DNA of 64,000 bases, taken from the NCBI GenBank assembly GCA_039803545.1, contig JBDRYS010000003.1, positions 19,096 to 83,095 on the forward strand, given 5' to 3'. The position numbers and the translations under genes were made by a program. This document shows positions 25,103-34,263 of this stretch, one piece after another. Under the pieces are notes generated by a model. The model made no database searches. It was not told the DNA's origin and was given only the letters and a program-made list of their open reading frames with translations. Within the stretch, counting starts at the first letter, position 1; each line of letters opens with the position of its first letter. The stretch comes from a candidate division WOR-3 bacterium (GTDB taxonomy: Bacteria; Hydrothermota; Hydrothermia; UBA1063).

Positions 25103-25866
25103 AGGAGAAGAAGATCACAGAAATCATAGTCAAAAACCATTTTACACACCTTTTAAATGCCCTGGAAAATGATGTGATTATTGCAGGAGGTGGTCCCTCA
25201 TCCCTTGTGGCGGGCTACTACCTCGCCAAGGCCGGGAAAAAGGTCACCATTCTTGAAAAGAAACTGTCCCTTGGTGGGGGAACCTGGGGAGGAGGAATGG
25301 GCTTCAAGTTTGCCGTTGTAGAGGAGGCCTGCCTGCCCATTCTTAGCGAAATGGGGATCAGATACACAAAGGAAGAAGACGACCTTTACTCCGTTGATTC
25401 TATAGAACTGGCCAGTGGATTGATCTTCAACGCCATAAAAGCAGGTGCAGAAATTTTTAACCTCATTTCGGTGGAAGATTTAGTGGTAAGGGATAACAGG
25501 GTTCGCGGGGTTGTAATAAATGGTTCTCCCATCGAGATTGCCAAACTCCATGTAGATCCCATTACACTTATGGCAAAGGCAGTGGTTGATGCCACGGGGC
25601 ACGACCTTGAGGTAGTGAAGGTATTACTCAGGAAAAATGGGGTGAAATTAAATACAGAAACCGGTGACATTATAGGAGAAAGGTCCATGGATGCCGAGGA
25701 GGGAGAAAGGATTACCATCGAGAAAACGGGAGAAGTATATCCAGGCCTTTACGTCGTAGGAATGGCAGCCTGTGCTTGCTTTGGCGGACCAAGGATGGGA
25801 CCAATTTTTGGGGGAATGCTAATCTCGGGTAAAAAACTGGCAGAGACGCTTATTAAAAGCCTATGA
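25099..25866 (+). CDS. thi4: Thi4-type thiazole synthase lacking the sulfur-donor cysteine
   Basis: The 255-residue product is a Thi4/ThiF-like flavoprotein fold: 'I-I-A-G-G-G-P-S-S' (27-35) binds NAD, then 'G-G-G-T-W-G-G-G-M-G' and 'V-V-D-A-T-G-H-D' (162-169). In yeast Thi4 a cysteine shortly after G-H-D gives its sulfur and the enzyme dies after one turnover. Here the stretch 170-200 has no cysteine, as in methanogen enzymes that use sulfide with iron and are truly catalytic. This implies an anaerobic, sulfide-using cell. It is flanked by thiM (4-nt overlap) and thiE (4-nt overlap). Confidence 0.92.
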   Translation: MKEKKITEIIVKNHFTHLLNALENDVIIAGGGPSSLVAGYYLAKAGKKVTILEKKLSLGGGTWGGGMGFKFAVVEEACLPILSEMGIRYTKEEDDLYSVDSIELASGLIFNAIKAGAEIFNLISVEDLVVRDNRVRGVVINGSPIEIAKLHVDPITLMAKAVVDATGHDLEVVKVLLRKNGVKLNTETGDIIGERSMDAEEGERITIEKTGEVYPGLYVVGMAACACFGGPRMGPIFGGMLISGKKLAETLIKSL

Positions 25867-26495
25867 AGGACATATTAAAACTTTACCTCATTGCCGATTA
25901 TCTTTACTTTGACGAAAACTTCTACAATAAAGTTAAAGCGGCTATCGACGGTGGTGTGACCGCAGTTCAATTTAGATTCAAGGGCGTTGATGATGGTCCC
26001 GCTTATGAAATTGCAAAGAATTTGAAGGAAATTTGTGCCGAAAAAGGTGTTGCCTTTTTTGTCAACAATAGGCCCGATTTTGCCATTCTCCTCGATGCCG
26101 ACGGAGTCCATGTGGGGCAGGACGACTTACCAGTCTTAGAAGTCAAAAGAATTGTCTCTGGAAAAATCGTTGGCATTTCCGCGGGGAATAGCGACGAGTA
26201 TGAAAAAGTCAAAAATATGCCTTTCGATTATCTGAGTTTCGGGTCCGTTTTTGCAACACCTACCAAACCCGATGCAGGAGAACCTATTGGTTTAGAAGGT
26301 CTTAAAAGACTCGTGGAAATTACACCCGATGTTCCAAAGATTGCCATTGGGGGTATCAGCGAGGAAAACGCCCTTAGTGTAATGAGAACAGGAGTTTGTG
26401 GCATCGCCGTTTCTAGTGCCATAATGAAATCTTCGAACCCTTACGATTCTGCAAGAAGGCTGAGAGAAATTGTTGAAGAAGGACTGAAAAGGTAA
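25863..26495 (+). CDS. thiE: Thiamine-phosphate synthase
   Basis: The 210-residue TIM barrel has 'A-V-Q-F-R-F-K-G' (about 35-42), 'G-V-H-V-G-Q-D-D-L-P', 'G-I-S-A-G-N-S' and 'G-S-V-F-A-T-P-T-K-P-D-A', the usual ThiE motifs. It joins HMP-PP and THZ-P to thiamine phosphate. HMP-P kinase (ThiD) is missing from this operon and is not fused here, so it must lie elsewhere. The gene is last in thiC-thiM-thi4-thiE; no terminator hairpin is obvious after it. Confidence 0.95.
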   Translation: MKDILKLYLIADYLYFDENFYNKVKAAIDGGVTAVQFRFKGVDDGPAYEIAKNLKEICAEKGVAFFVNNRPDFAILLDADGVHVGQDDLPVLEVKRIVSGKIVGISAGNSDEYEKVKNMPFDYLSFGSVFATPTKPDAGEPIGLEGLKRLVEITPDVPKIAIGGISEENALSVMRTGVCGIAVSSAIMKSSNPYDSARRLREIVEEGLKR

Positions 26496-26801
26496 ATCAT
26501 AATCAGGATACCTTAGCAAATTTTAGATCCCGATAGAATTAAAATAAGGTCTATTAACCCAAGCGAGCAAAAATCAACCATTCCTTAACCCATATCTCAT
26601 TGCCACCTTCAGAACCTTTGTAGAATGCGCTGTGTAAAAGCCATTAAAAAGAAAGGGACATAGTAAAACTTAAAGTTTAAAATCCTTCTCCTTCCCTAAC
26701 AAAGCTCCTGAAGGGCACTTAGATTATTGTAATGCCAGCTTTAACCTACGAATGAGTCATCTAAAATTGCCTTGCCTCAAAGTGGACTTTAAAATCTAAA
26801 T
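26496..26801. other. 306-nt intergenic stretch, mostly featureless
   Basis: No gene, tRNA or clear hairpin terminator is seen between thiE and the DUF2207 gene. Near its 3' end lies the plus-strand promoter at 26767-26795. A short imperfect palindrome (AAACTT-A-AAGTTT, around 26665) may be incidental. Confidence 0.5.
26767..26795 (+). promoter_or_regulatory. Leaderless promoter of the DUF2207 gene
   Basis: TTGCCT (26767-26772), 17-nt spacer, TAAAAT (26790-26795), 6 nt, then ATG 26802. There is no Shine-Dalgarno. Confidence 0.6.
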
Positions 26802-28436
26802 ATGAAACTTTTCATTGCCTTTCTTTTATCCTGGTACATAAAAGAGTTTAACGTTATCCTTAAGCTTTCTGAGGAGAACCTTCTGAAGGTAGAGGAAACT
26901 ATTACCGTAGACTTCCAAAGTGAACTCAGACATGGAATCTACAGAACTATTCCCATTAAATTTAGAAACAGCGAACTTCCTATAAAAATCATCTCGGCAG
27001 GATGCGTAGACCATAAGGAAACCCAGTGGACCTGGAGAAAAGGTACAGATTATATCACTATAAGAATTGGCGATCCAGAAAAGTACATCACTGGTATCGT
27101 TAAATATTACATCCACTACGAGGTGAAATACTCTGTCTTTGACAGCCTTGACTTCCAATATTTTATCTGGAATGTCACAGGGAATAACTGGGATGTGCCA
27201 ATCAACTCCGTTTTATGTAAAGTTACATTACCTATCCTGCCTTCAGAGTTCCACGCTTACACCGGTCTGTGGGGTGAGAGGAAAGAGGATGTAAAAATAG
27301 CTTTTGATAGCTCTCAGAAATATCTCTACTTTGCCACCACAAAACCCCTTGGGCCTTATGAAGGCTTCACAATCCTGCTAAAATTCCCTCCGAACACTTT
27401 TAAAGTACAGAGCAAAATTTCAAAACTCTTAAGTTTTCTTCTAAATATCTGGCCATTACTTATACCCGTAGTTGCCTTCTTTATTCTCCTTTTAGAATGG
27501 TACAAACGGGGTAGAGATCCCTATACCGGTACCATTGTCGTCCAATACGATCCCCCTGAGGACCTCACCCCCTCCGAAAGTGGAACCATCTTCGACGAAA
27601 AGGTGGATCCACGGGACATAACTGCTGAAATAGTTTCCTTAATCCTAAATGGCTACATCAAAATAGAGGAAGGCGAAAAAAGGGAGATAATTCTCACAAG
27701 GTTAAAGGACTGCGACGATAATCTTAAACCCCATCAGTGCGCCATTTTAAAAAGCCTTTTTAAACCAGAGTATGCAAAGGAAGATGGCAAAATTGTAAAA
27801 TTATCAGATCTTAAAAATCGCTATTATCAGGAGTTTGCAAAAATCCGCGATGAGATCTACGAAAGCCTTACTAAAGGAGGTTACTTCAGGGAAGACCCAC
27901 AGACTGTTAAAACCCACTATTACGCCATCGGTTTTATAATCTCCTTCGGAATAGCAGTCATAGGACTACTTTCTTTACAGTCTGCGCCTACCCGCTTTAT
28001 CACTGCAATTTTCTCATCCTTTTTGAACTTCATTGTCTTTTCCTTTTTCGGCAGAATAATGGTTGCTAAAACTATTAAAGGTGCAGAAGCTTTAAGGTAC
28101 CTGAGAGGGCTTAGAGAATTCATCCATACCGTCGAGAGGGAAAGGCTTAAACTCTTTGCCCTTGATAATCCAGAAATGTTTAAAAAACTACTCCCTTATG
28201 CCATAGCCTTCGGAGAAGAGGAAAAATGGGGTAAGGTTTTTGATGAAATCTTTGAAGAGATAAAGGAAAGGGCTGGCATTGGCTACATGAGGGTACACTC
28301 CTTCGTGCCCACAATGGCCTACCTTAATTCTACACTATACTCTATTCCTCACTCTTCGGGTGGAAGCCACGGTGGTGGATTTAGCGGCGGTTTCAGTGGA
28401 GGTGGTGCGGGTGGCGGCGGGGGAGGGGCCTGGTAA
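26802..28436 (+). CDS. DUF2207-family membrane protein
   Basis: The 544-residue product has an N-terminal signal/anchor (1-13) and an exported beta-rich domain with the DUF2207 hallmark 'R-H-G-I-Y-R-T-I-P' (about 43-51). A membrane helix (about 215-232), a cytosolic domain, two close helices (about 375-415) and a Gly/Ser-rich tail ending G-G-G-G-A-W follow. That tail is typical of the family. Function is unknown family-wide. It is monocistronic, with a leaderless-type promoter. Confidence 0.88.
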   Translation: MKLFIAFLLSWYIKEFNVILKLSEENLLKVEETITVDFQSELRHGIYRTIPIKFRNSELPIKIISAGCVDHKETQWTWRKGTDYITIRIGDPEKYITGIVKYYIHYEVKYSVFDSLDFQYFIWNVTGNNWDVPINSVLCKVTLPILPSEFHAYTGLWGERKEDVKIAFDSSQKYLYFATTKPLGPYEGFTILLKFPPNTFKVQSKISKLLSFLLNIWPLLIPVVAFFILLLEWYKRGRDPYTGTIVVQYDPPEDLTPSESGTIFDEKVDPRDITAEIVSLILNGYIKIEEGEKREIILTRLKDCDDNLKPHQCAILKSLFKPEYAKEDGKIVKLSDLKNRYYQEFAKIRDEIYESLTKGGYFREDPQTVKTHYYAIGFIISFGIAVIGLLSLQSAPTRFITAIFSSFLNFIVFSFFGRIMVAKTIKGAEALRYLRGLREFIHTVERERLKLFALDNPEMFKKLLPYAIAFGEEEKWGKVFDEIFEEIKERAGIGYMRVHSFVPTMAYLNSTLYSIPHSSGGSHGGGFSGGFSGGGAGGGGGGAW

Positions 28437-28459
28437 TCACATTTTCGCAACCCTTCATT

Positions 28460-28465
28460 TATAAT
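28460..28465 (+). promoter_or_regulatory. -10 element of the epimerase gene, leaderless spacing
   Basis: TATAAT ends exactly 6 nt before ATG 28472. No good -35 is seen at 17 nt, and there is no Shine-Dalgarno. Confidence 0.5.
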
Positions 28466-28471
28466 TAAAAC

Positions 28472-29395
28472 ATGAAAGTTCTTCTCACTGGAGGTTGTGG
28501 ATTCATAGGTTCCCATGTTCAGGACTACTACATTAAAGAAGGCTATGATGTAGTGGTTGTTGATAACCTCTCTTCTGGCAAAAGGGAACATCTTAACCCC
28601 CGGTCAAAATTTTACGAGGTGGATATTCGCAATCTTGAAGCCCTTGAAGAGGTCTTTTTCAAAGAAAAACCGGATATCGTGAACCATCATGCAGCCCAGA
28701 TCAGCGTAATATACTCTACAAGAAATCCTCAGGAAGATGCAGACATCAACATTCGAGGAACAATAAACCTCCTGGAACTATCGGTAAAATATGGTGTCAA
28801 AAGATTCCTTTTTTCCAGTAGCGGGGGTGCCATTTACGGTAACCCTATTTACCTTCCCTGTGATGAATTACACCCCATAGATCCCCTAAGCCCTTATGGG
28901 ATATCAAAGTACGCAGGCGAAATGTACATAAGATATTACCACAAAAATTTCGGTCTTGATTACGTAATTCTTAGATATGGCAACGTTTATGGACCTCGGC
29001 AGGACCCATACGGAGAAGCTGGAGTTGTGGCGATCTTTGGTATGAATATGTTGCAAAATAAGGATTGTTATATTTTCGGAGACGGTAATCAGGAAAGAGA
29101 TTTCATTTACGTAGAGGACGTGGCCCGAGCGAACCTAATATTCACAAAAGCTGAAAATTTGCGGGAGCGGGAATTTAACATCGGTTCTGGCAAAGGGACA
29201 TCCGTCAATGAACTCTTCAAAATGATGAAAACAATAACGGGATATAGCGGAGAGCCCGTTTACAAAGAGCCAAGAAAAGGCGAAGTTTATAAAATTTATT
29301 TAAACGCCGATAGAGCTAAGAAAGCGGGCTGGTTACCCATTGTAAGCTTCCAGGAAGGCATTGAAAAAACCATTGAACACCTGAGAAAATCATAA
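28472..29395 (+). CDS. NAD-dependent sugar-nucleotide epimerase (UDP-glucose 4-epimerase-like)
   Basis: The 307-residue extended short-chain dehydrogenase has the NAD motif G-G-C-G-F-I-G-S (7-14), 'D-N-L-S-S-G-K' (31-37), the catalytic serine region F-S-S-S-G-G-A-I-Y-G, and Y-G-I-S-K-Y-A-G-E with the Y-x3-K pair. It fits the bacterial GalE-like group with 'R-Y-G-N-V-Y-G-P-R-Q-D-P'. It likely interconverts UDP-Glc/Gal or N-acetyl forms for envelope glycans; the exact substrate is open. Acylphosphatase follows 2 nt later. Confidence 0.9.
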   Translation: MKVLLTGGCGFIGSHVQDYYIKEGYDVVVVDNLSSGKREHLNPRSKFYEVDIRNLEALEEVFFKEKPDIVNHHAAQISVIYSTRNPQEDADINIRGTINLLELSVKYGVKRFLFSSSGGAIYGNPIYLPCDELHPIDPLSPYGISKYAGEMYIRYYHKNFGLDYVILRYGNVYGPRQDPYGEAGVVAIFGMNMLQNKDCYIFGDGNQERDFIYVEDVARANLIFTKAENLREREFNIGSGKGTSVNELFKMMKTITGYSGEPVYKEPRKGEVYKIYLNADRAKKAGWLPIVSFQEGIEKTIEHLRKS

Positions 29396-29397
29396 CT

Positions 29398-29673
29398 ATG
29401 GCCATAAAGCGTTATTACATAAGGCTTTACGGAATTGTTCAGGGAGTGGGATTTAGATACTTTGCCTATAGGCTTGCAAGAAATATGGGTATAGGTGGAT
29501 ACGTGAGAAATATGCCCGATGAATCGGTTGAGATCGAAGCAGAAGGTCCAGAGGAGATTCTTGAAGAATTCATAAGAAGAGTTGAAGAAGGGCCTCCAGC
29601 TGCCGTTGTAGAAAGGGTTATAAAGGAGGAAATACCTCCCGTAGGCGAGAAAGAATTCGAAATAAGGCGTTAA
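29398..29673 (+). CDS. acyP: Acylphosphatase
   Basis: The 91-residue protein has the family signature G-I-V-Q-G-V-G-F-R-Y-F with the catalytic arginine (R19) and G-G-Y-V-R-N-M-P-D with the catalytic asparagine. It hydrolyses acyl phosphates such as 1,3-bisphosphoglycerate or carbamoyl phosphate. Full length, starting 2 nt after the epimerase stop. A terminator hairpin lies at 29695-29722. Confidence 0.95.
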   Translation: MAIKRYYIRLYGIVQGVGFRYFAYRLARNMGIGGYVRNMPDESVEIEAEGPEEILEEFIRRVEEGPPAAVVERVIKEEIPPVGEKEFEIRR

Positions 29674-29694
29674 AAAAGAGGCTATTTAAAAATG

Positions 29695-29722
29695 AAAGAG
29701 GGGCCCGAATGGGCCCCTCTTT
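29695..29722. terminator. Bidirectional terminator between acyP and the OmpA gene
   Basis: Perfect 12-bp inverted repeat AAAGAGGGGCCC (29695-29706), loop GAAT, GGGCCCCTCTTT (29711-29722). The A/T arms give a U-run on either strand, so it can end both convergent units. Confidence 0.85.
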
Positions 29723-29745
29723 CGTTACGCCTAAAATCCTTTCTA

Positions 29746-32145
29746 TTATTCTATCGTACCCAGTATTGTGAACTCCACCCTTCTGTTCATCTGGTAATCT
29801 TCCTCGGTCTTTTCAGGATAAACCACAAGCCTTCTCTCACCATATCCCTTTGCTATTAGCCGGTCAGGAGATATGTTGTGAACCTTAATCAGATAATCTC
29901 TCACCGCCTCCGCTCTTGCTTGAGATAGTTTCAGGTTGTAAGCATCAGACCCCCTCGAATCGGTATGACCTCCAATCTCCACCTTGACATTCGGGTATTC
30001 CTTAAGGAACATGGCAATGGAGTCGAGCACAGGGTAAGACTCAGGCTTAATATCAGCCTTGTTGAATTCAAAGTAGATATTCCTAAAGGTAAAGACCATT
30101 TTCTTCTTGAGAAGTGCGATATCCTTTGTCGTTTTCTTTCCACCCTCAATAACAAAGCTGGTCTCGTAAGGTATATACTTTTCAGCCTGCGCCTTAATTC
30201 TGTACAAACCTTCTTTCAGTTTCATAGAGAACTCGCCATTTTCTGAAGTGTTTATGGTCTCAACAAGATTACCCGTAGAATCGTAGATTTCTACCGTTGC
30301 CACAAGAGGTGAAAGTGTCTTAGCATCCACTACTTTGCCTATAACCTCACCCTCTGTTGGCATTATGGTGTAGTTCTTAGTAACAGTCTCCAATGCCTTA
30401 ATGTCAAAGGTTTCATAAATAGGTTTGTAGTTGGCCTCTTCGATCTTTATGGAGTATACGCCTTCTAAGTATTTTTTAGACACTTTACCGCTTGAGTCAG
30501 TAAGAAGGGTATCAGCATGCCCAAGAGTATCCACTACAATAACAGGAACATAGGCTTTTGGTAACCCCGTTACAAAATCTGTCACCATCACAACCAATTC
30601 TCCCACGAGTGGCTTTAAATAAAAGGTGGTCTTAACCTTTTCTTTCTTATCAACAAAAATCACTGTGTCCTTCGAAGTGTAATTCTGAGCATACACGCTT
30701 ATCTTAGTCCATCCCCAAGGTATCTTTACCTTAAACTTACCGTCATCCTTTGTAGTCAAAGTCTTTACCTTCCCATCGTACCTTTCAATCTCCACCTTCG
30801 CAATCATCGGATTACCAGTAGTAGAGTCAATAATTGTTCCCTCTATTTTCTGAGTAATAGCACTTCTGAATCCTGCAGCCACTGTCACTGAAAGCCCTTC
30901 CGCAGAGCTTACTACTCCACCCTGATTGGAAACACCGGCATTTATGAACATAAAGGGAAGCTGAAAGCCAGTACCTAATGAAAAGTTTGGCCTCTGACCA
31001 CCGCCAAAGGTAGCACCAAGCATTAAAGGAAGGAAGGTATTTAGTTCCAAGGCTAAGGACAACCTCGGCGTAGTACTGGACAGGGCGGTTTTCTTAAAGC
31101 CCTGTTCTACATCAAAGTAAAACTTCAGCGGAGCTCTATAAAAGTCATATCTTCCCGAGAGTCTCAGAATTACAGGAAGTTTGGTATTGAAACTGCCTGC
31201 CTTTCTTTCAATGGTATCGGTGAAAATTTCTCTCAAAGAATCAGCACTATAAAGGTCATAAAGATTAAATTTCTTTGAGGATATAGCGGCGATCCCTGTG
31301 AAAGTTGAGTCAGAGTTCCACCTAATATTCGAAACCAAGTTTTCTAAAGTAAGACCTAAGGTAAACTTCGGCGTCAATTCTACCGAGGATCCCAAGGACA
31401 TTGAAAATCCATAACCAGGGGCTTTAAAGATATCGCTAACAGTGAGATTCTTAATATTGTACACGAAATCAGGAGTTGAATACATAAAGTCAACAGTGTC
31501 CTTAACCTCCATAGAAGTGTCTGATACCTCAATTCTTCCTGTCCTTGAGGTTATTTTCGCATATCCAAGCCCCGCAATATAGGAACCCGAGAGTCCAAAG
31601 TAAACTTTTTTATTCGCAATCTTTTCCTTTAATCCAAAGCCCAAAGTATTTTGAATATAAGAGACCGCTTCTGCTTCAAGATTCGAAAAATCGTAGGAAT
31701 TATTAACTTGAACACCATAAAGTCCGATGCGGAAAAGGTCTCTTGGTAAGTTAACCTTTGCAGCCTCAACAACCCTGCTTGCCAGCCCGACAGGGCCTAT
31801 GGATATTCCAAGGGGCATCACACTTGAGTACTGACTTAATTCGAAACTTTCGCCTATCTTATTGAGTACCTTCTGCTTAAATTCATCGGTTATCGTATCC
31901 ATAGGCGCAAGTTCATTGTAAAAATCAAGGGAAATCAGATTATTATTTAGACCGGTGTGCAAGTAGGGAAGCATCAGTACAAAGGAAGGATTGTATTTTC
32001 CCGCTAAGTTTTGAGGGGAATGGAAAACCGAATAAGGGCCAAAGTGCCCAGCGGTTCCGTACCACTCTCCATTAAAGGAGATTATTGGATAGGCCCAGGT
32101 TAGGCTCACTAAAAAAAGTATTACAAAAAGCTTCTTCATTTTCAT
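29746..32145 (-). CDS. OmpA-family outer-membrane protein with PorV-like barrel and three CarboxypepD-type domains
   Basis: The 799-residue product has a signal peptide (M-K-M-K-K ... T-W-A-Y) and a large beta-barrel (about 25-430). Three carboxypeptidase-regulatory-like beta-sandwich repeats follow (about 430-690; 'I-x-G-T-I-I-D-S-T-T-G-N-P', 'D-F-V-T-G-L-P-K-A', 'G-K-V-V-D-A-K-T-L-S-P'). The last 110 residues are an OmpA peptidoglycan-binding domain with F-E-F-N-K-A-D-I-K-P and G-H-T-D-S-R-G. It would span outer membrane to cell wall. Barrel, CarboxypepD and OmpA in one chain is an FCB-style arrangement. It is last in the manC-lipoprotein-OmpA unit. Confidence 0.9.
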   Translation of the reverse strand: MKMKKLFVILFLVSLTWAYPIISFNGEWYGTAGHFGPYSVFHSPQNLAGKYNPSFVLMLPYLHTGLNNNLISLDFYNELAPMDTITDEFKQKVLNKIGESFELSQYSSVMPLGISIGPVGLASRVVEAAKVNLPRDLFRIGLYGVQVNNSYDFSNLEAEAVSYIQNTLGFGLKEKIANKKVYFGLSGSYIAGLGYAKITSRTGRIEVSDTSMEVKDTVDFMYSTPDFVYNIKNLTVSDIFKAPGYGFSMSLGSSVELTPKFTLGLTLENLVSNIRWNSDSTFTGIAAISSKKFNLYDLYSADSLREIFTDTIERKAGSFNTKLPVILRLSGRYDFYRAPLKFYFDVEQGFKKTALSSTTPRLSLALELNTFLPLMLGATFGGGQRPNFSLGTGFQLPFMFINAGVSNQGGVVSSAEGLSVTVAAGFRSAITQKIEGTIIDSTTGNPMIAKVEIERYDGKVKTLTTKDDGKFKVKIPWGWTKISVYAQNYTSKDTVIFVDKKEKVKTTFYLKPLVGELVVMVTDFVTGLPKAYVPVIVVDTLGHADTLLTDSSGKVSKKYLEGVYSIKIEEANYKPIYETFDIKALETVTKNYTIMPTEGEVIGKVVDAKTLSPLVATVEIYDSTGNLVETINTSENGEFSMKLKEGLYRIKAQAEKYIPYETSFVIEGGKKTTKDIALLKKKMVFTFRNIYFEFNKADIKPESYPVLDSIAMFLKEYPNVKVEIGGHTDSRGSDAYNLKLSQARAEAVRDYLIKVHNISPDRLIAKGYGERRLVVYPEKTEEDYQMNRRVEFTILGTIE

Positions 32146-32151
32146 CCTCCT

Positions 32152-33180
32152 TTACTCTGAAAGTTTCTCAAAGTCTAAATTTCCAACTACTCTCATATAG
32201 CCACCATATCTTATGTAGTCAACCGATCTAACAACAACAGGCCTTGGCCTTTGAGGTATAATAACCCTTTGATGAATATAGATCGTATCCCTTGTGAGAA
32301 AATCTATTACTCTCTTTGGAAGTTTCGCCGTTACACTCCAGGTGGTCTCACCAATTGCAAACCCTTGATTATCTATTGACGCAGGATTTAGATTATGATC
32401 GAAGACCTGCGCACTATCGGTTTTTTCTTTATTAATTAACCAGGTATTGAAGAATAATCCTACGGGCAGTCTATTGCCTCCAAACATGGAAAATTGCAAA
32501 GTATCGATCAAACCCTTTTGAGCCGCTTCGATAATTGTGGAATCAACTTTAAGGGTAATTTCTTCAAATACCAGCGTGTCTCCCCTCAAATCGAAGGCGG
32601 AAGGTATCTTATAACCAACGTACAATGTATCAACCTGAATCGCACCGAAGGAACCACGTCCGCGGGCATTTAGTGCAAAAGGTCCAATTGGAACATCAGT
32701 TAAAGCAATAAGAATTGTGGTATCTATAGGGCCAGGGTTATTGAGTGCGATATTCACGGTATCAGCCCGCACCAAAACTCCTTCCTTATAGTAGGAAGAA
32801 ACACATTCTAAATTAAAGGGAAAAATGACCTGTCCCTTGAGCCTGATAGTAACATTAATTAACGGTAATCTCGAAGATATTACCGAGTTCGTTGTATCAA
32901 GAACATCGGGCAAACCATGGGAGAAAGTAACGTTAAAGGTACTATCTATAGCCAGATAAGTGTTTGTAATAGTCGTGTCTTCGGCAAAATAAATTGTATC
33001 ATTGCCGATAGAAAGATATTTGGGATTATCACTTACGAAGTCCGCCATTGAATAGGTTTTATTCACAGCAGGAACACTTACATCGAGTGGCAGCACTTTG
33101 TTGCTGTTCCACTCCTCTATTTTCAGGTTGCATCCGGCAAACATCAATGCCAGAGCAAGCACTGGCAAAAACCTCTTCAT
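32152..33180 (-). CDS. Predicted lipoprotein of unknown function
   Basis: The 342-residue product has a lipoprotein signal: M-K-R-F-L-P ... L-M-F-A-G-C, with C18 as the lipidated cysteine. The rest is beta-rich with Thr/Asp-rich turns and no recognised domain. It lies 6 nt upstream of the OmpA-family gene on the same strand, so the two may assemble together in the outer membrane. AGGAGG precedes its ATG. Confidence 0.75.
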   Translation of the reverse strand: MKRFLPVLALALMFAGCNLKIEEWNSNKVLPLDVSVPAVNKTYSMADFVSDNPKYLSIGNDTIYFAEDTTITNTYLAIDSTFNVTFSHGLPDVLDTTNSVISSRLPLINVTIRLKGQVIFPFNLECVSSYYKEGVLVRADTVNIALNNPGPIDTTILIALTDVPIGPFALNARGRGSFGAIQVDTLYVGYKIPSAFDLRGDTLVFEEITLKVDSTIIEAAQKGLIDTLQFSMFGGNRLPVGLFFNTWLINKEKTDSAQVFDHNLNPASIDNQGFAIGETTWSVTAKLPKRVIDFLTRDTIYIHQRVIIPQRPRPVVVRSVDYIRYGGYMRVVGNLDFEKLSE

Positions 33181-33193
33181 AAAAACCTCCTGT

Positions 33194-34225
33194 TTACAAA
33201 AGTTTTTCTAAGCCTTTTTCCTTCAGAATTGCCCTTAGCTTTTTTATATTTTGAGCCTCGCTCATTGGAATTACAAGTACAACGTCATCGGTTGAAATTA
33301 CTATAATGTCAGAGAGCCCGTAAGCTGCAATAACCGGTCCCCTCTGAATAAATAGAGAATTCCTACATTCCGAGACCACCGCATCACCAAGAATTAGGTT
33401 GCCTTTTTCATCCGTATTTAAAACTTTAAAGAGAGAAGGAAAGGACCCTAAATCCTCCCAGAAGAACCCTCCTTCCACTACCGCTATGTTATCGGCCTTC
33501 TCCATAAACGCATAATCCACTGAAATTTCGGGCGCCTCTTTATATATCTTATCAAGCTCTTCAGGGAACTTCGATTCCTTTAAAACCTTATAAAATTCGG
33601 GCATAAATTTTTTCACAGATTCATCAAAGACATCTGTCCTCCATACAAACATCCCTGCATTCCAGTAAAAATTCCCAGAGGAAATGTACTTTTCTGCTGT
33701 TTCTCTATCGGGTTTTTCATGGAACTTAATAGCCTTATAAGATCTTTTTCCAATCTTTTCACCTCTTTCGATATAACCGTAACCCGTTTCGGGTCTTGTG
33801 GGCTTCATGCCAATAGTAACAATGTACCCCTTTTGGGCTAAACCCTTTGCCTCTTCTACAGCTTCGATGAAAATTTCGTCCTCCCTTATAAAATGATCCG
33901 ATGGGAAAATGCCAAGGATTATTTCACCGTACTTCCTCAAAGTATACTCGTTGGCCACGGCACAGGCAGGTGCGGTGTTTTTGCCGATGGGTTCAAGAAT
34001 CTTAAAGATACCGGGAAACATTGAATCTAACCTATCTTTGAACCTTGAATTGGAAATGAGAAAAATCTCTTTAGTCTCTGGAACTTTTTGCAAACGTTTT
34101 ACCGTTTGTTCAATAAGGGTTCCCTCGCCCGCGATTTGAAGAAATTGCTTCGGATTTTCGTCCCTCGATAGGGGCCAAAATCTCTCACCTTTACCTCCAC
34201 ACAATACACCCGCTACAAAACTCAT
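33194..34225 (-). CDS. manC: Mannose-1-phosphate guanylyltransferase
   Basis: The product is a nucleotidyltransferase with 'G-V-L-C-G-G-K-G-E-R-F-W-P-L-S-R' and 'P-K-Q-F-L-Q' at the N-terminus, 'I-F-P-S-D-H-F-I' and 'Y-G-Y-I-E-R-G', diagnostic of GDP-mannose pyrophosphorylase. It makes GDP-mannose for glycans. It lacks the C-terminal phosphomannose-isomerase domain of dual enzymes. ATG 34225 (343 residues) is preferred because a TATAAT ends 6 nt upstream; ATGs at 34228 and 34246 are in frame too. A lipoprotein and OmpA gene follow closely. Confidence 0.92.
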   Translation of the reverse strand: MSFVAGVLCGGKGERFWPLSRDENPKQFLQIAGEGTLIEQTVKRLQKVPETKEIFLISNSRFKDRLDSMFPGIFKILEPIGKNTAPACAVANEYTLRKYGEIILGIFPSDHFIREDEIFIEAVEEAKGLAQKGYIVTIGMKPTRPETGYGYIERGEKIGKRSYKAIKFHEKPDRETAEKYISSGNFYWNAGMFVWRTDVFDESVKKFMPEFYKVLKESKFPEELDKIYKEAPEISVDYAFMEKADNIAVVEGGFFWEDLGSFPSLFKVLNTDEKGNLILGDAVVSECRNSLFIQRGPVIAAYGLSDIIVISTDDVVLVIPMSEAQNIKKLRAILKEKGLEKLL

Positions 34226-34231
34226 CATATA

Positions 34232-34237
34232 ATTATA
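34232..34237 (-). promoter_or_regulatory. -10 element of manC, leaderless spacing
   Basis: Minus-strand TATAAT (34237-34232) ends 6 nt before ATG 34225. The best -35 at 17 nt is a weak TTTATT (34260-34255), which overlaps the -10 of the divergent gene. Confidence 0.5.
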
Positions 34238-34251
34238 ATGCTCCATAGCTT

Positions 34252-34257
34252 TATAAT
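34252..34257 (+). promoter_or_regulatory. -10 element of the PlsY-like fusion gene, leaderless spacing
   Basis: TATAAT ends 6 nt before ATG 34264, with no Shine-Dalgarno. No good -35 is seen. Confidence 0.5.
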
Positions 34258-34263
34258 AAAAAT

